DNA of 64,000 nt, from positions 62,230,580-62,294,579 of the forward strand of contig CM069454.1 in the NCBI GenBank assembly GCA_035610835.1, read 5' to 3'. Positions 53,301 to 63,702 of this stretch are shown here, one piece after another. Made by a program: the position numbers and the translations under genes. This DNA comes from Ophiura sarsii. Taxonomy: Eukaryota > Echinodermata > Ophiuroidea > Amphilepidida > Ophiuridae. Each line of letters opens with the position of its first letter. Within the stretch, counting starts at the first letter, position 1. The notes under the pieces are model-generated. The model ran no database searches and had not been told where the DNA came from. It worked only from the letters and a program-made list of their open reading frames with translations.

Positions 53301-55536
53301 TCCAGTATCCTGCTTGAGTAAATAAATAAATGTCAGAACAGGTCTTCCCAGTTTTATTCTGCCATGCTTGGTGCACCAGTTTGGATACTTGCTCCTCACT
53401 TCTGAAACAGTGGGTAGCCAACCGTGTTCGTCTCTTCTGAATCTTCTGGCTTAATTTTGAAAGGTCACCATACACTTGGGTATTTGGTTTATATTGTTTC
53501 CAGTTGACATTGAGTACTGCTCTTAATTCTGGTGTAGCAGCCATCAAGCTCTTTCTGTAACTGGGAGAAATGGTCCAAGCTTCGCATCCATATAACAGAA
53601 CTGACTCTACCGTCGAGGCAAACAGGCGAAGTTTGAATTTCCGAGAGTGAGTAGACTTCCATATTTTGGTCATTTCGCTACATGCTCTCCATGCTGCTCC
53701 TTTACGTTGCTATATCCTTTGCTGTACTCTCCATCCAGGCACCAAGATATTTTAAATCTTCAACCTCCTCCAACTTGATACCATAATTTGTCTGTATGGA
53801 TCCCTTTTGACTCTGGTTATAGAACATAACTTTTGTCTTTCCAACATTCATTTTCAGACCGACCTTTGCTACTCAACTCTTTGCAGCAGATCTTGAGAAT
53901 TGTCAGCATTTTGCCACGTTTGATAAAGTGTCAAAGGCCTTTCTAAAATCAATGTAGGGGATTACTGATGTTAGGTTGTTGGCCTTAACTCCTTCTATAA
54001 GCCTCCTCAGTACCAGTATGTGGCCCACTGTCGTCCTTCCGACCCTGAAGGCGTTTTAATTGGTTCTCAAATGCTGAGGCTAAGGCTAAGATTGCCTGAT
54101 TTTGGTATTGGAACTATGTTAAGCACAGACCACTGGCTCGTTTCCCCCAGTCAGTAATGTCTCATTGCAGAAGTTCAACACAATATCATCAAGGTCGCAT
54201 ATTTACGGAACTTCAGGTGGGATGTTGTCTTTCACCACTGCTTTTTCCTTCTACCAGTACCAGTGACTTTTTTAAGTTGTCATATTCCTCTTGGTCGAAA
54301 GGACATGTTTTAGTTTCCAGATCTTTTGAGGATTGATGTGATTTCCTCCTCCTCCCTCGGACCTTTGGTGGATGCTTTCCCACCAGTGATTTCATTGCCT
54401 CCAGCTTAGAGCATGCTTGGAATTGAAATGGGCCGCTTCTACTTCCTTGATCTTGCTGATCTTCTTATATGACTAGACTAGATTGTAGGCTTCATCAGTT
54501 CTCTATGGGGTTCTGGACCATCATGGCATATAATGGTTACACACTAGTTAGTTTAAATCCATGTGTAATACAAAATATTGACAATCAATATGTTATATTG
54601 AAAGTGAACAATATTCGTCATGCTAAAATCATTTAGTTGGAAAGACTGAGTAAATCATTACACGTTACAGTCGTAAGACAACTCAGTTATGTTGGCCCAG
54701 ATACCCTAAAATGATTTCAAATAAAATACAAGCCACATATTATTATATTTTATGAACTGACTGCTAAGAAATACTTCGCAAATATGGGTTAAGCTCTATA
54801 ATACTGATAGTATATAATGAAAAATGCTTTATTGCCATTTCATTGGTATGGAAAGACCATAATCGAAGCTAGTCGAGGAGAACTATTCCGGACCAAGAGG
54901 AGAGAGGTTCATACCGTATCTATGGGTACCAAGATTGTCGTGGATTAAACGCAATGATGTGACAAATAATATTTCCTCTCACCTAAAACGATAAAATTCA
55001 ACTGTTTATAGGACACTTTGTAAAAACAGCATGTAAACATGTGAAGTTTTATCAGTCCATTACATTTCCAATACGACTACAACATGTTTGACTGCCAATA
55101 CGACAACATTTAATGATAAATAACTTATTTTAATTAATTCTAAATAAACTTTTCTGAATGTTGAAAATAGTATGCAATAAACATGTTAATATTTTGTCAA
55201 ATGGATATGTTATATTAGTATTTCGAATTATTTGTGTGATACACAGCTTCATGGAAATATTAACGTGAGAGAGGTAGGCCTAACCATTTGGCATATTCTA
55301 ATGCAAAAATGACGCAATTCGGTTAAAAATAAATATATATATGATGATTTATGTTTCCCCTACCCTGAAATCGCGCTATTTTACTATCGAATGAGACACT
55401 TTTTAAAAAGGCCTGTAAAAAGAATGTGACACCACAATTTGGATTGACTCACTACCTGGCACTTATCTAGAGGGTCTATACTAACTACCAGATGTGATCA
55501 GATTTGAGAAGGTACACCGGTTGAACGATCACTTTT
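50396..55536. repeat. 5.1-kb imperfect inverted repeat enclosing a LINE fragment
   Basis: 50396-50517 pairs with 55411-55536 (ACCGGTGTACCTTCTCAAAT inverted). 51850-52455 pairs with 54768-55390 (GAGAGGAAATAT, GCATGTAAACATGTGAAG inverted). The left arm holds an extra ~1.3 kb (50518-51849). The spacer 52456-54767 carries the 53287-54400 LINE remnant. Confidence 0.78.
53287..54400 (-). mobile_element. Degenerate non-LTR retrotransposon fragment
   Basis: On the minus strand there is an RT segment NAFRVGRTTVGHILVLRRLI and IDFRKAFDT (about 54060-53930). This jumps directly to KMNVGKTKVMFYNQSQ and LKYLGAWMEST, then KLRLFASTVESVLLYGCEAW (about 53650-53570) and RRTRLATHCFR. The palm segment with the catalytic ADD is deleted and several frameshifts are present. 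A further C-terminal piece with AKVWRAIVDRGHHR lies at 52510-52755, so the copy may be split by ~500 bp of other sequence. Confidence 0.8.
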
Positions 55537-56196
55537 TTTTAGGGGTCCCAGCCTCTAATAAGTTAGACACGCGTTTAGTTAGACATGGTTTTAAGCTCAA
55601 ACCGTAATTAGTACGAGAATACGGCCCTTTATCTTTTAAACAACGTGTATAGATGAGGTGACCGTTGTTTACATCAGTAGTGTTTACAAATTGATTAGAG
55701 CCTGGTCTAAAGACATGCTAGAGGTACTAGTCCATGACTACTGCATACATACTATTCGAAAGCAAAACACACATCACTGAGCGCCAATTTTAAAAGCACA
55801 TGCCCTTATGGTGCGTACGCAAACCACCGGGCAACCAGATTTAGTGCCTGGTCTCTCACTGTGCTTAGGGATGCAGACCATGACTGCACTATTACACCGT
55901 AAGCATTGTAAGTAATGATTAATCAAGTGTGAATTAAAGCACGCTCCCTATAGGTGCGCACGCAACCGCCGGGCACTTCGTCACCGGTCACACCATCTAT
56001 AACAACACGGTTTAAACTCCGAGAATCTCGTCTTATTACACACCGCCGCCGAGCTTCGTTGTACAGCTTGTCGCACACGGTAGAAATATTGCATGATCCT
56101 GATCATTCAGGGGAATCTACCGTTTTCGCGAAATTGATTGCAATAATCAATATCATGAAACATGTTGTTGGGACGTAAATTCTGGTATGATGTAAA

Positions 56197-56446
56197 CAGT
56201 AGCGTGGCCAGGGGGAGAATGCCCCCCCCCCCCCCATGAAGATAAAAATGAGCGGGAAATCGGGAAGGCAAAGGAAGGGGAAGAGGAGACCAAGAGGGAA
56301 GGAAAGGGACAGAAACGAGAAAGGAAGACAGGCAAATAAAAAATTGCAGTTTTCACGGTGGTATGGGGACGCTACGCCTCTAAACTGGTGTGGCACCGGT
56401 AAAAATAACCTTTACCCCCTGACAAGTAACCCTGGCTACGCCACTG
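56197..56446. mobile_element. hAT-like MITE upstream of the kinase start
   Basis: Ends CAGTAGCGTGGCCAGGG and CCCTGGCTACGCCACTG. Bases next to each end are similar but not identical (possible decayed 8-bp TSD). It holds a 15-base C tract and a purine-rich GGAAGG core, and ends 158 bp before the kinase ATG. Confidence 0.7.
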
Positions 56447-56604
56447 TGTATATAATCTAGCCTTATCTTCTTACAGATAATTATTATTATTGCATATTTG
56501 TGAAGGGTGGTGAACTGACATAGTGCCCAATTGAGCTGAAATTATCCGATTTTCAGAGGAAATTACATACACTTGAGTCAGGAAAAGTTCACAATAATTT
56601 TAAA

Positions 56605-56841
56605 ATGTGTGCCACGGATATCCAAATATGTTTGCCGCCTGGATACGATAGCGAAGGAATATTAGGCGAGGGCAGTTTTGGAACCGTTTACCAGGCCATA
56701 AACAACCGAACTGCTACACGATGTGCCTTGAAAGCCATAGATATCAGCGGAGCTGAAGCGCCCCCGGGCCCCAAGTACAGAGAAATCCACATAGAAGGTA
56801 TTAAAGCGAAGTGGAAGAAGGAAGTCGACATTCTAATGAAG
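56605..56841 (+). CDS. Kinase exon 1 (N-lobe)
   Basis: It runs from the ATG to Lys79, with donor GTAAAT at 56842. It holds the Gly loop and ATP-binding Lys. An ATG-proximal acceptor-like CTTCTTACAG (56476) or ATTTTCAG (56556) suggests there may also be a 5' UTR intron, which is inference. Confidence 0.85.
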
Positions 56842-59800
56842 GTAAATGACCTATTATTTCTATTCTATGACGATGGGATATAGGCCTGATTTCAGCCATG
56901 AGATTTATAATGATATCATACTGATGAAATATTTGTATACTATCGCATGGCTTGAAATTAAATGTGTGATATCATAAAACAAATATTTAATGATTGTGCT
57001 ATCAAAGGTGGTCTTTGGTGCAATAGTATAACTACATGTATATCACTCGGTCCAATTTGAATTGTTCCACCACATGGTAAGTCCAAATTTAACCTGTGTC
57101 CTATTATATAATAGCCTATATAAAGGGTTCAACAAAAGAAAGTATACCACTTTGTTTATGTCATTTTGTTGTTGACCAAACAGGCTAGATAGGCATTTAG
57201 ATGAATCTTTTAGGCATAATTTGATACCAAATTGTCCCCCTAACAACAAAGATAAATCATGATTAGCCCCATTTAAAGGAAAATATCCCATTTTCAAAAG
57301 TCGCATTTCCAATACACAGCACGAGAAGATTTGGTTAATCTGTCCATGTTCTACCCAGCATCCATAACATTCCTTTACATTCAAATCCTTCACCCATGCA
57401 TCAGTTTACATTTGAATAAGCCCGCGCATTGAGGGATATGCGCGGTGATCAGTTCGGGATAAATACGGCATATGTGTGTGTTAACAATTGGCCCTTTCTT
57501 CTCGTGCTGTGTATTGGAAATGCGACTTTTGAAATGGGATATTTTCCTTTAAATGGTGCTAATCATGGTTTATCTTTGTTGTTAGGGGCAAATTTGGTAT
57601 CAAATTATGCCTAAAAGATTCATCTAAATGCCTATCTACAATCAAGGAAAATAATAGTTGGCACACTTGACGCAACTTATTACAAATATCCCTGTGCTCG
57701 CAATTGAGATCAGACTTGGGAAATAGCACTGTTTAATAGAAAGCAAAAGTCTCCCCCTTTCTTATATCCTTCCCCATCCCCCATCAATCAATGTTGGGGG
57801 ACCTACCATGGCTTCTGATAATATGACTCGGATCAACATTGCCTCCGGGGAGAGGGGCGGGTTTTTTCCGTAATTAAGACAAAGTGTGCCAACCTTTTTT
57901 TCCTTGATTGTCTGAGTCATTTGCTAAAAAAATCATCTGTGTTAAGTCTTTTGGCTATAACATGAGATTAAACAAAGATTTCTTCACCAGATTTGGAGGA
58001 CAGATAGGTTATAACACTGGTCACGTGTTCAAACAATATGCGTCAACGTACTTTTAGGGACCGGTCACTTTTAAATACGGAGGTATATTTTTCACTTAAA
58101 ATGGCAGTGAAACTATAGACATGACCAGTTATTTAAATTCAGATGGATGCTCGACCTCATATATCATCAGCTAAACGTTGAGAAAACATCTTCCTGTCGT
58201 TTTTATATATCTCAAGACCAGTATCTATATCTATATATCTTAATACCAGTGTCTATATAACTTAAAAATATAGACCCAACATGAAATATGCCTGTTTTGT
58301 TTTGACAATAAATCAAAGTTGTCAAGCCATTACGCCCATTTATAAGAATGAGTACATCTGCACTCTTTCGGTACCAAAATCAAGGACATTATGATTATTC
58401 AAGAAATAGAAGACACAATGATAGTGCTGATTAAAAACAAATAATGCAAATCATGATTGTTAGAAAAAAGAAGCAACAAATAAATCATTATCGAATAGAA
58501 GCTTAGACAAGGATTCGAACCCGGGACAGCGGGGTGCAAGTCTCATATGTTAACCACTACACCAACCGGGCGTGTGTGCATATTGTAACTGAATTATACG
58601 CTATCAATGCTCGTGTAGGTGAATCAATATCATCGGTTCACCATAAGAAATCATCAAATGTGTCATTGTTACGAAATACAGAACTGATTTTTCAATGGAT
58701 AAGGGATTAGAGGACAAATACCGTTCGTATAGACCCTTTTTAAGCAAAGATTAAGCACCGCATACCTACCTTTCAACGGTGTACCATTGCTGAAATAATA
58801 TAAATCTATAGTCATATATGTTTTATTTCAGCAGGGGTGAACCGTTGAAACATACCGAAGATGCAATTCATTTCTTCTAAAAGATAGCCTATGAGTTTCA
58901 CATTGTCCACTAAACACTAATCCATTGAGAAAAAAAGGTTTTGCATTTCATAATAATGAGAAATTTGATGAGTTGTAATGGTGTACCGTTGCAACGATTC
59001 ACCGCTGCAATAACAATGCACGTGTATTGATAGCGTATAATTCAATTACAACATTCACACACGCCCGGTTGGTGTAGTGGTTAACATATGAGACTTCCAC
59101 GCCGCGGCCCCAGGTTCGAATCCTTGCCCAAGCTTCTATTTTTCTTCTTCTTGTGTGTGCCTCTAAGCTTATTTCTAAACGATCATAAAGTCCATTTTTT
59201 AAATAATCGGCACGTTATCTTAGAGTTTTGTCTTCATGGCGCATTATTTGATATATGTGACTTTATTTATTTTCCATAATTTCATATTTAAATGCTAAGA
59301 ACATAACGTGTCATCTTCTGAAGATAGTAATGTTTGCATGAACTATAACAATGACAAGGCCTATTATACACCTATAGTCGCACACAATTAACATACAGAG
59401 ACAGCGTTAGTAAATAATGACCAGTCCCTAATACACAAAGTGATTTTTCGTTCTTCTATCTTTGTTTGTATTAGCCATTCTGTTTATGTGGCTTTATTTA
59501 TTTTGTAAATAAATGTTATTATGATTATTTTCCATGATTATATATTTTAATGCTAGGAACATAACATGGCATCGTGTCATTAATTGCTATCTTCTGAAGA
59601 TAGTAATGTTTGCATGAACTATAACAATTGCAAGGCCTATTATAGACCTATAGTCGCACGCATTTAATATACAGAGACAGCCTTAGTAATTAATGGCCAG
59701 TCCCTAATACACTTTTGTCTGACTTTATATGCCGTCTATCAAATGTTGATTAGAAATCAATTAATACATATACGAACTCTAATTGTTCTTTTTAGGGCAT

Positions 59801-60864
59801 TGGTTGGAAACAGATTGCAAACTGTGGGAACAGATAGCAAACTGTGGGAACATATTGCAAACTATGGAAACAGATTGCAAACTGTGAGAACAGATTGCAA
59901 ACTGTGGGAACAGATTATGTTATCTGTGGGAACAGATTGCAAACTGTGGGAACAGATTGCAAACTGTGGGAACAAATTGCAAAAACATATATTTTGACTA
60001 TGTCCCTTCTGGGGCTTCGTACCAAAGAAAGGACATAAAATTCCAAAGTTAGTAGATGCTCAAAGGTTAACTTTGAATATTTTTCTTTCTGTTTTGTGTT
60101 CTCAGGTAGGCAGTCACGAGGGTATTGTGGAATACAGAGATTCATTCGAGCATGATTCTAAACTTTGGATAGAGATGGAATGCTGCTCCAGATGGTCTCT
60201 CGATACTTATTTCTGGGCTGAGAAACCTGGTAGAGCCACCAAGTACCGCTTCATGGTGGAAATGGCATCAGCCGTTGCTTTCCTGCACGACAAGAATATC
60301 ATTCACAGAGATCTAAAACCAGACAACGTCTTGGTTTCTTACGATACCAGTGGCGACGGTCACACCAAAGTGGCCGATTTCGGGCATGCCAAAGTGATCA
60401 CCTCCACCAGTCTAGACGGAAATATTGCTAGCTACGATATGCAATCTAGTGTTGGTACGACCTTTTTCATGGCGCCGGAGATCTACCAGAACCACTACAC
60501 GTTTAAAGCTGATATCCATGCAATGGGAAACATATTTATGGCACTCATTAACGAAACGTCTCTGGAAACCAAATCGGGGCCCAAATTGGTGTACTATGTT
60601 CCCGTAGCGAAAGATGGTATCGAAAACAACTGTTCCATTGGAGAGTACCAATACGCCACCAAACGCGACATCACAGTGAACCCAGAGGCGGTAATTGGCG
60701 AGAATCTGCGCTCGTTGATGTTGGAAATGCTAAAGTATGACCACAATAAGCGTCCAACGGCTTCTGAAGTGCATGACGTCTTGCAAGAGACCGTGAGCGA
60801 ATTGGATTTAGATCCATCTCCGAATTCTCGACCTCTACCAGGGATGCATCCATCACCTCAATAA
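56605..60864 (+). CDS. Serine/threonine protein kinase, STK35/PDIK1L-like (two exons, complete)
   Basis: Exons 56605-56841 and 60106-60864 join on a codon boundary to give 331 residues; human PDIK1L is about 341. The Gly loop GEGSFGTVY is at residues 21-29, the ATP-anchoring Lys at 43 (RCALKAID) and the probable helix-C Glu at 73. The catalytic loop HRDLKPDN is at 146-153, DFG at 170-172 and APE at 202-204, so the kinase should be active. Around the activation segment, VGTTFFMAPE and YTFKADIHAMGNIFMAL resemble the GTDFYMAPE and YTAKADIFALG strings of PDIK1L/STK35. There is no signal peptide or membrane segment, so it is expected to be cytosolic or nuclear. The start ATG has A at -3 and leaves 20 residues before the Gly loop. 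Substrate unknown; strict orthology not established. Confidence 0.87.
58501..58571 (-). repeat. tRNA-derived (SINE-head-like) unit, left arm
   Basis: GCCCGGTTGGTGTAGTGGTT (A box) and GGGTTCGAATCC (B box) at tRNA-like spacing. The anticodon stem does not pair, so it is a tRNA-derived pol III promoter rather than a tRNA. Confidence 0.6.
59063..59133 (+). repeat. tRNA-derived (SINE-head-like) unit, right arm
   Basis: Same unit as 58501-58571 in the opposite direction: GCCCGGTTGGTGTAGTGGTT ... AGGTTCGAATCC, with a T5 run at 59138-59142 as a possible pol III terminator. Confidence 0.6.
59808..59985 (+). repeat. 20-bp minisatellite in the kinase intron
   Basis: About eight copies of ACAGATTGCAAACTGTGGGA, one interrupted by TTATGTTATC. 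It ends about 120 bp before the exon 2 acceptor. Confidence 0.85.
60106..60864 (+). CDS. Kinase exon 2 (hinge, C-lobe)
   Basis: The acceptor is TGTTCTCAG at 60105 and the stop is TAA at 60862-60864. It encodes the hinge, catalytic loop, DFG and APE motifs and the whole C-lobe, and ends in a Pro/Ser-rich tail (DPSPNSRPLPGMHPSP). An AATAAA hexamer at 60860-60865 overlaps the stop codon. Confidence 0.9.
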   Translation, partial: VGSHEGIVEYRDSFEHDSKLWIEMECCSRWSLDTYFWAEKPGRATKYRFMVEMASAVAFLHDKNIIHRDLKPDNVLVSYDTSGDGHTKVADFGHAKVITSTSLDGNIASYDMQSSVGTTFFMAPEIYQNHYTFKADIHAMGNIFMALINETSLETKSGPKLVYYVPVAKDGIENNCSIGEYQYATKRDITVNPEAVIGENLRSLMLEMLKYDHNKRPTASEVHDVLQETVSELDLDPSPNSRPLPGMHPSPQ

Positions 60865-60865
60865 A
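60860..60865 (+). terminator. AATAAA hexamer overlapping the kinase stop codon
   Basis: AATAAA at 60860-60865 shares TAA with the stop. If used, the 3' UTR would be only 15-30 nt and would end inside the adjacent MITE. The next AATAAA is at about 61729. Use is unproven. Confidence 0.35.
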
Positions 60866-60871
60866 GCAGGC

Positions 60872-61280
60872 TTAAAGGGGCACTAAGAGATGTGTCGGAG
60901 GCTGCGCCCTCAATTATGATAAAAACTGGGATTAGTATATTTTTATAATTGTATTACATGTATGAACTTACACCTATAAGGATTAAGAAAAATCAGCCCT
61001 CTTTGTACAAGAAAACGTCAATTCAAAAATGCTCGTACAGCCGCGGCGAGCATTTTACGTCCGACAGTATCCCCCTGCAGTACGCGTGATACATAACGCG
61101 AACCATATTTGCATAGAGGGCGTTTTTCAAGAAATAGCGATGATATTGTTTTAATCAAGTTTTGCTGTGTTTTTGTTAGTAGAAACAACAATAATGGCAA
61201 TTTTTAATGTTCATCTTGAATTCTGAAGTAAATTTTTAAACATTTAAAATTTTCAACACCATTTTTAAATGTCCCTTTAA
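60872..61280. mobile_element. TTAA-flanked MITE, family 3, at the kinase 3' end
   Basis: TTAA followed by AGGGGCACTAAGAGAT; the right end is TGTCCCT then TTAA. It starts eight bases after the kinase stop codon (60862-60864), so any longer 3' UTR is element-derived. Related to the 16916-19420 element. Confidence 0.8.
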
Positions 61281-62098
61281 ATGCTTTGAAGCAAGTGGAG
61301 TGATGGTGGCGTAATGAATCAACGGGTGAAACCTTATTTCGAATATGAGGACGATAATATTCATAACTTACTGTAAACTATGTCTACTTGATAAGGGGCC
61401 ATATCCAAACTCTCAAGTGATTTTATAGCGTTTTTATAGCGATTTTACCCCGGTATTAAAACGGTTTTTTTTTTAATGTTAAAAGCATCGGAAAAAGATA
61501 GGTGATTAAGTAGAGCCGCCTCGACTTATCTGGCGTTAACAATAGAACTATTGTAGTACTCTCGATGGCTCAATTAGTGAAGCAGACAGATGAAAGCGCG
61601 AGGAAGGTTTCCTTTATCAAATTATCGCAAATCTACCCAGGCATGTTCAAATGCAGCTTTGGCCACTTTACATGTGAGGAGAGCTCTTTTATTAGAATCG
61701 TCATTCAGCGTGTAATTGAACATAATCAATAAATCAATAATAATCTTCCTACTAAATGTTGCAATAGTTAGTTGAATTGAACAGAAAAACATATTCATCC
61801 ATATTATCCATGACATATCATAAGTTATTTGAAATTTAGACGGTATTTTAAACAATACATATATAGGCATATCCTATAATCATCATCGGAATCACAAAGG
61901 CAGTTTTTTAGTTGAAAGTCATTTTCTTGTTCAAAAGTGGCCAAAGTGAGATTTGCACTCTTGTTACTGAATTGATCATATCTCGGTAGTTATGTGGTGA
62001 AATTCAATGGAATGAAGTGTGTTTGATAGAAAACTAATAGGGCATACCGACGGTCTGTTTTCGTTAAACAAAAAGACATCACATGGGATTAATTTTAT

Positions 62099-62128
62099 AA
62101 TATAATAATAATAATAATAATAATAATA
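62099..62128 (+). repeat. (AAT)n microsatellite
   Basis: About ten ATA units. A shorter (AAT)n run lies at 16651-16671. Confidence 0.9.
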
Positions 62129-62644
62129 GATCGTCAATAGAAGTAAAAGCAATTACTAGATAAGTAAAAGGTCTAGCATAAGTAATTAATGTAATAAATA
62201 TAAGAGGACCTGACGTTTCGATTCTAACAGAATCTTTATCGAAGGTAGAATGACAGAATACAATATACACAACATATATATAGACAGAGGAACAATGGGC
62301 AGGAAGTAAGGTGACAGATGGATGAATGGGGGAAGGAAATTTGGGTCAGGTCAGGTCAGGTCCTCTTATATTTATTACATTTACTTACACAGGCTATTTT
62401 TGTGGATAAGCAGTTTGCATTCAGCTTTTATATTATAAGTAATTAATTGCTAAAAAAAAATTCTATCTTTTTACTTAGGAGAACACCTGTTACTTGTCAC
62501 AAATAAGCAATATGGCTCAGAATAAAGACAGCAAAAAAAGTAACTCGGCTGTTGTAAAAGCCCCTATAATTTCAAAATTGTTACTCATATTCTAAAAATG
62601 AAAATACCAGGAGACGGAAAATTTAATTACGGTAATTTTGACAC

Positions 62645-63146
62645 CTTGTTTGTTAAAATCGATCGAGTATTGTTGTCGCGGTATGTGCTTACAGATGAAA
62701 AGTGCCCATTTCCATTGTTGCATTAACTCCTATTGAGCTCTCTGATTCAGCGTGAAGATAATAGCGGGAATTTTGATTAGCTGTTCTTGTTGTGCTGTAA
62801 ACTTGATTAGCATAATCCGGGACAAATTTAATGGGGATGACAGGCGTACTTCTTTACAATTAAAAAGGATACATTTAAAACTCCAAATGCAAGTTAAAAT
62901 GCCGCGTATTATCACGATTACAACCATGTAAGTTCAACTTTTGAAGAATTTTTTTTAATGAAAAGTACTGTCGTGTTCTTATTATTGAACGCAAATGGGC
63001 AGATTTGATATCAACATTCCCGCTATTATCTTCACGCTGAATCAGAGAGATCAATAGGAGTTACTGCAACAATGGAAATGAGCACTTTTCATCTGTAAGC
63101 ACATACCGCGACAACAATACTCGATCGATTTTAACAAACATCTTAT
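62645..63146. mobile_element. Inverted-repeat element with 130-bp arms
   Basis: TTGTTTGTTAAAATCGATCG and inner TAAGCACATACCGCGACAAC-type arm at 63006-63146 are the inverse of 62645-62776. The loop is about 230 bp. The outer ends and target duplication were not resolved. Confidence 0.75.
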
Positions 63147-63417
63147 TCATTTTATGAATATCCTTTCATGAGCACTACTAATCTGTCTAGCAATTACTTA
63201 AAAGAATTAGTAATTACTTTTGCTTAACATTTCTAGATTTTGCTTATAAGTAATTGCTTATTTTTATGTATAAAGATTCAAGTAAATGATAAGTAAAGGG
63301 TTTGTAATAGCTATTGATTATCTTCATGAATACGGGCTGTTATGGCTGCTTCGCACACACCTGTATGACTAATGTAGAATGTGTAAAAAGCCCGGTAAAT
63401 AGATTGAAGATAGTCTA

Positions 63418-63702
63418 TTGCGGCAACTACATTATCTAATACTAATTAACGGGATACATAAAATTAGTTTGATAAAAAGAGCAGAGGTGAAAGTTAAAAT
63501 ACTTCTAATATTTGAAACAAGTGGCAAGAAATCAAAGAAGGGGAAGACCACAAGAAAAAACTCAACGTCACCCGAAGTGAAAGTGCCAAGCAAAAAGAAC
63601 AGGTAAAGTCCACACGACGGATCTTCGTCTTCTGGTGGATCTGAGTATGAACATGATGAAGATTCTACACATGAACTTCACCGTTCAGTGAATCAAACAT
63701 AA
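63418..63702 (+). pseudogene. Possible coding remnant or exon of an unknown gene
   Basis: This frame holds a Lys/Ser-rich segment (TSGKKSKKGKTTRKNSTSP, KVPSKKNR), then TAA at 63604-63606. It continues in the same frame with SPHDGSSSSGGSEYEHDEDS to a second stop at 63700-63702. An AATAAA follows at 63737-63742. The biased, coding-like composition on both sides of one stop suggests a decayed gene end or an exon whose donor (AACAG|GTAAAG at about 63601) removes the stop. No family recognised. Confidence 0.25.

Larger units (their letters stand above)
22883..56604. other. Gene-poor, repeat-rich interval between INTS6 and the kinase
   Basis: No host exon with recognisable protein similarity on either strand. 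Stretches without a recognised element are 26620-27060, 37305-38360, 40340-41400, 46691-48295 and 48326-50137. They are AT-rich and non-coding as far as I can see. A motif like GTGTAAAGTTAGGCATT recurs at 38276, 38332, 39083, 40368 and 41248. Confidence 0.65.
58494..59140. mobile_element. Palindromic element with a tRNA-like unit in each arm
   Basis: Arms of about 205 bp (58494-58700 and 58935-59140) are inverted copies. Each contains a tRNA-like unit transcribed outward, followed inward by GAATTATACGCTATCAAT. A second stem (GGTGTACC.. / TTTATTTCAGCA, about 58775-58860) occupies the loop. It lies in the kinase intron. Confidence 0.75.
61281..63417. other. Downstream of the kinase: no gene recognised
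   Basis: AT-rich. It contains the repeat shared with 39830 (61798-61975), an AAT microsatellite, a hammerhead-like motif (62212-62241, minus strand), AGGTC repeats at 62345-62362 and the 62645-63146 inverted repeat. Confidence 0.6.

Noticed and set aside
58501..58571. Genuine tRNA gene
   Set aside because: A and B boxes are present but the anticodon stem does not pair, and the copy in the other arm has different bases at the anticodon position, so it is tRNA-derived only.
60412..60651. Minus-strand frame within kinase exon 2
   Set aside because: Shadow of the kinase coding sequence.
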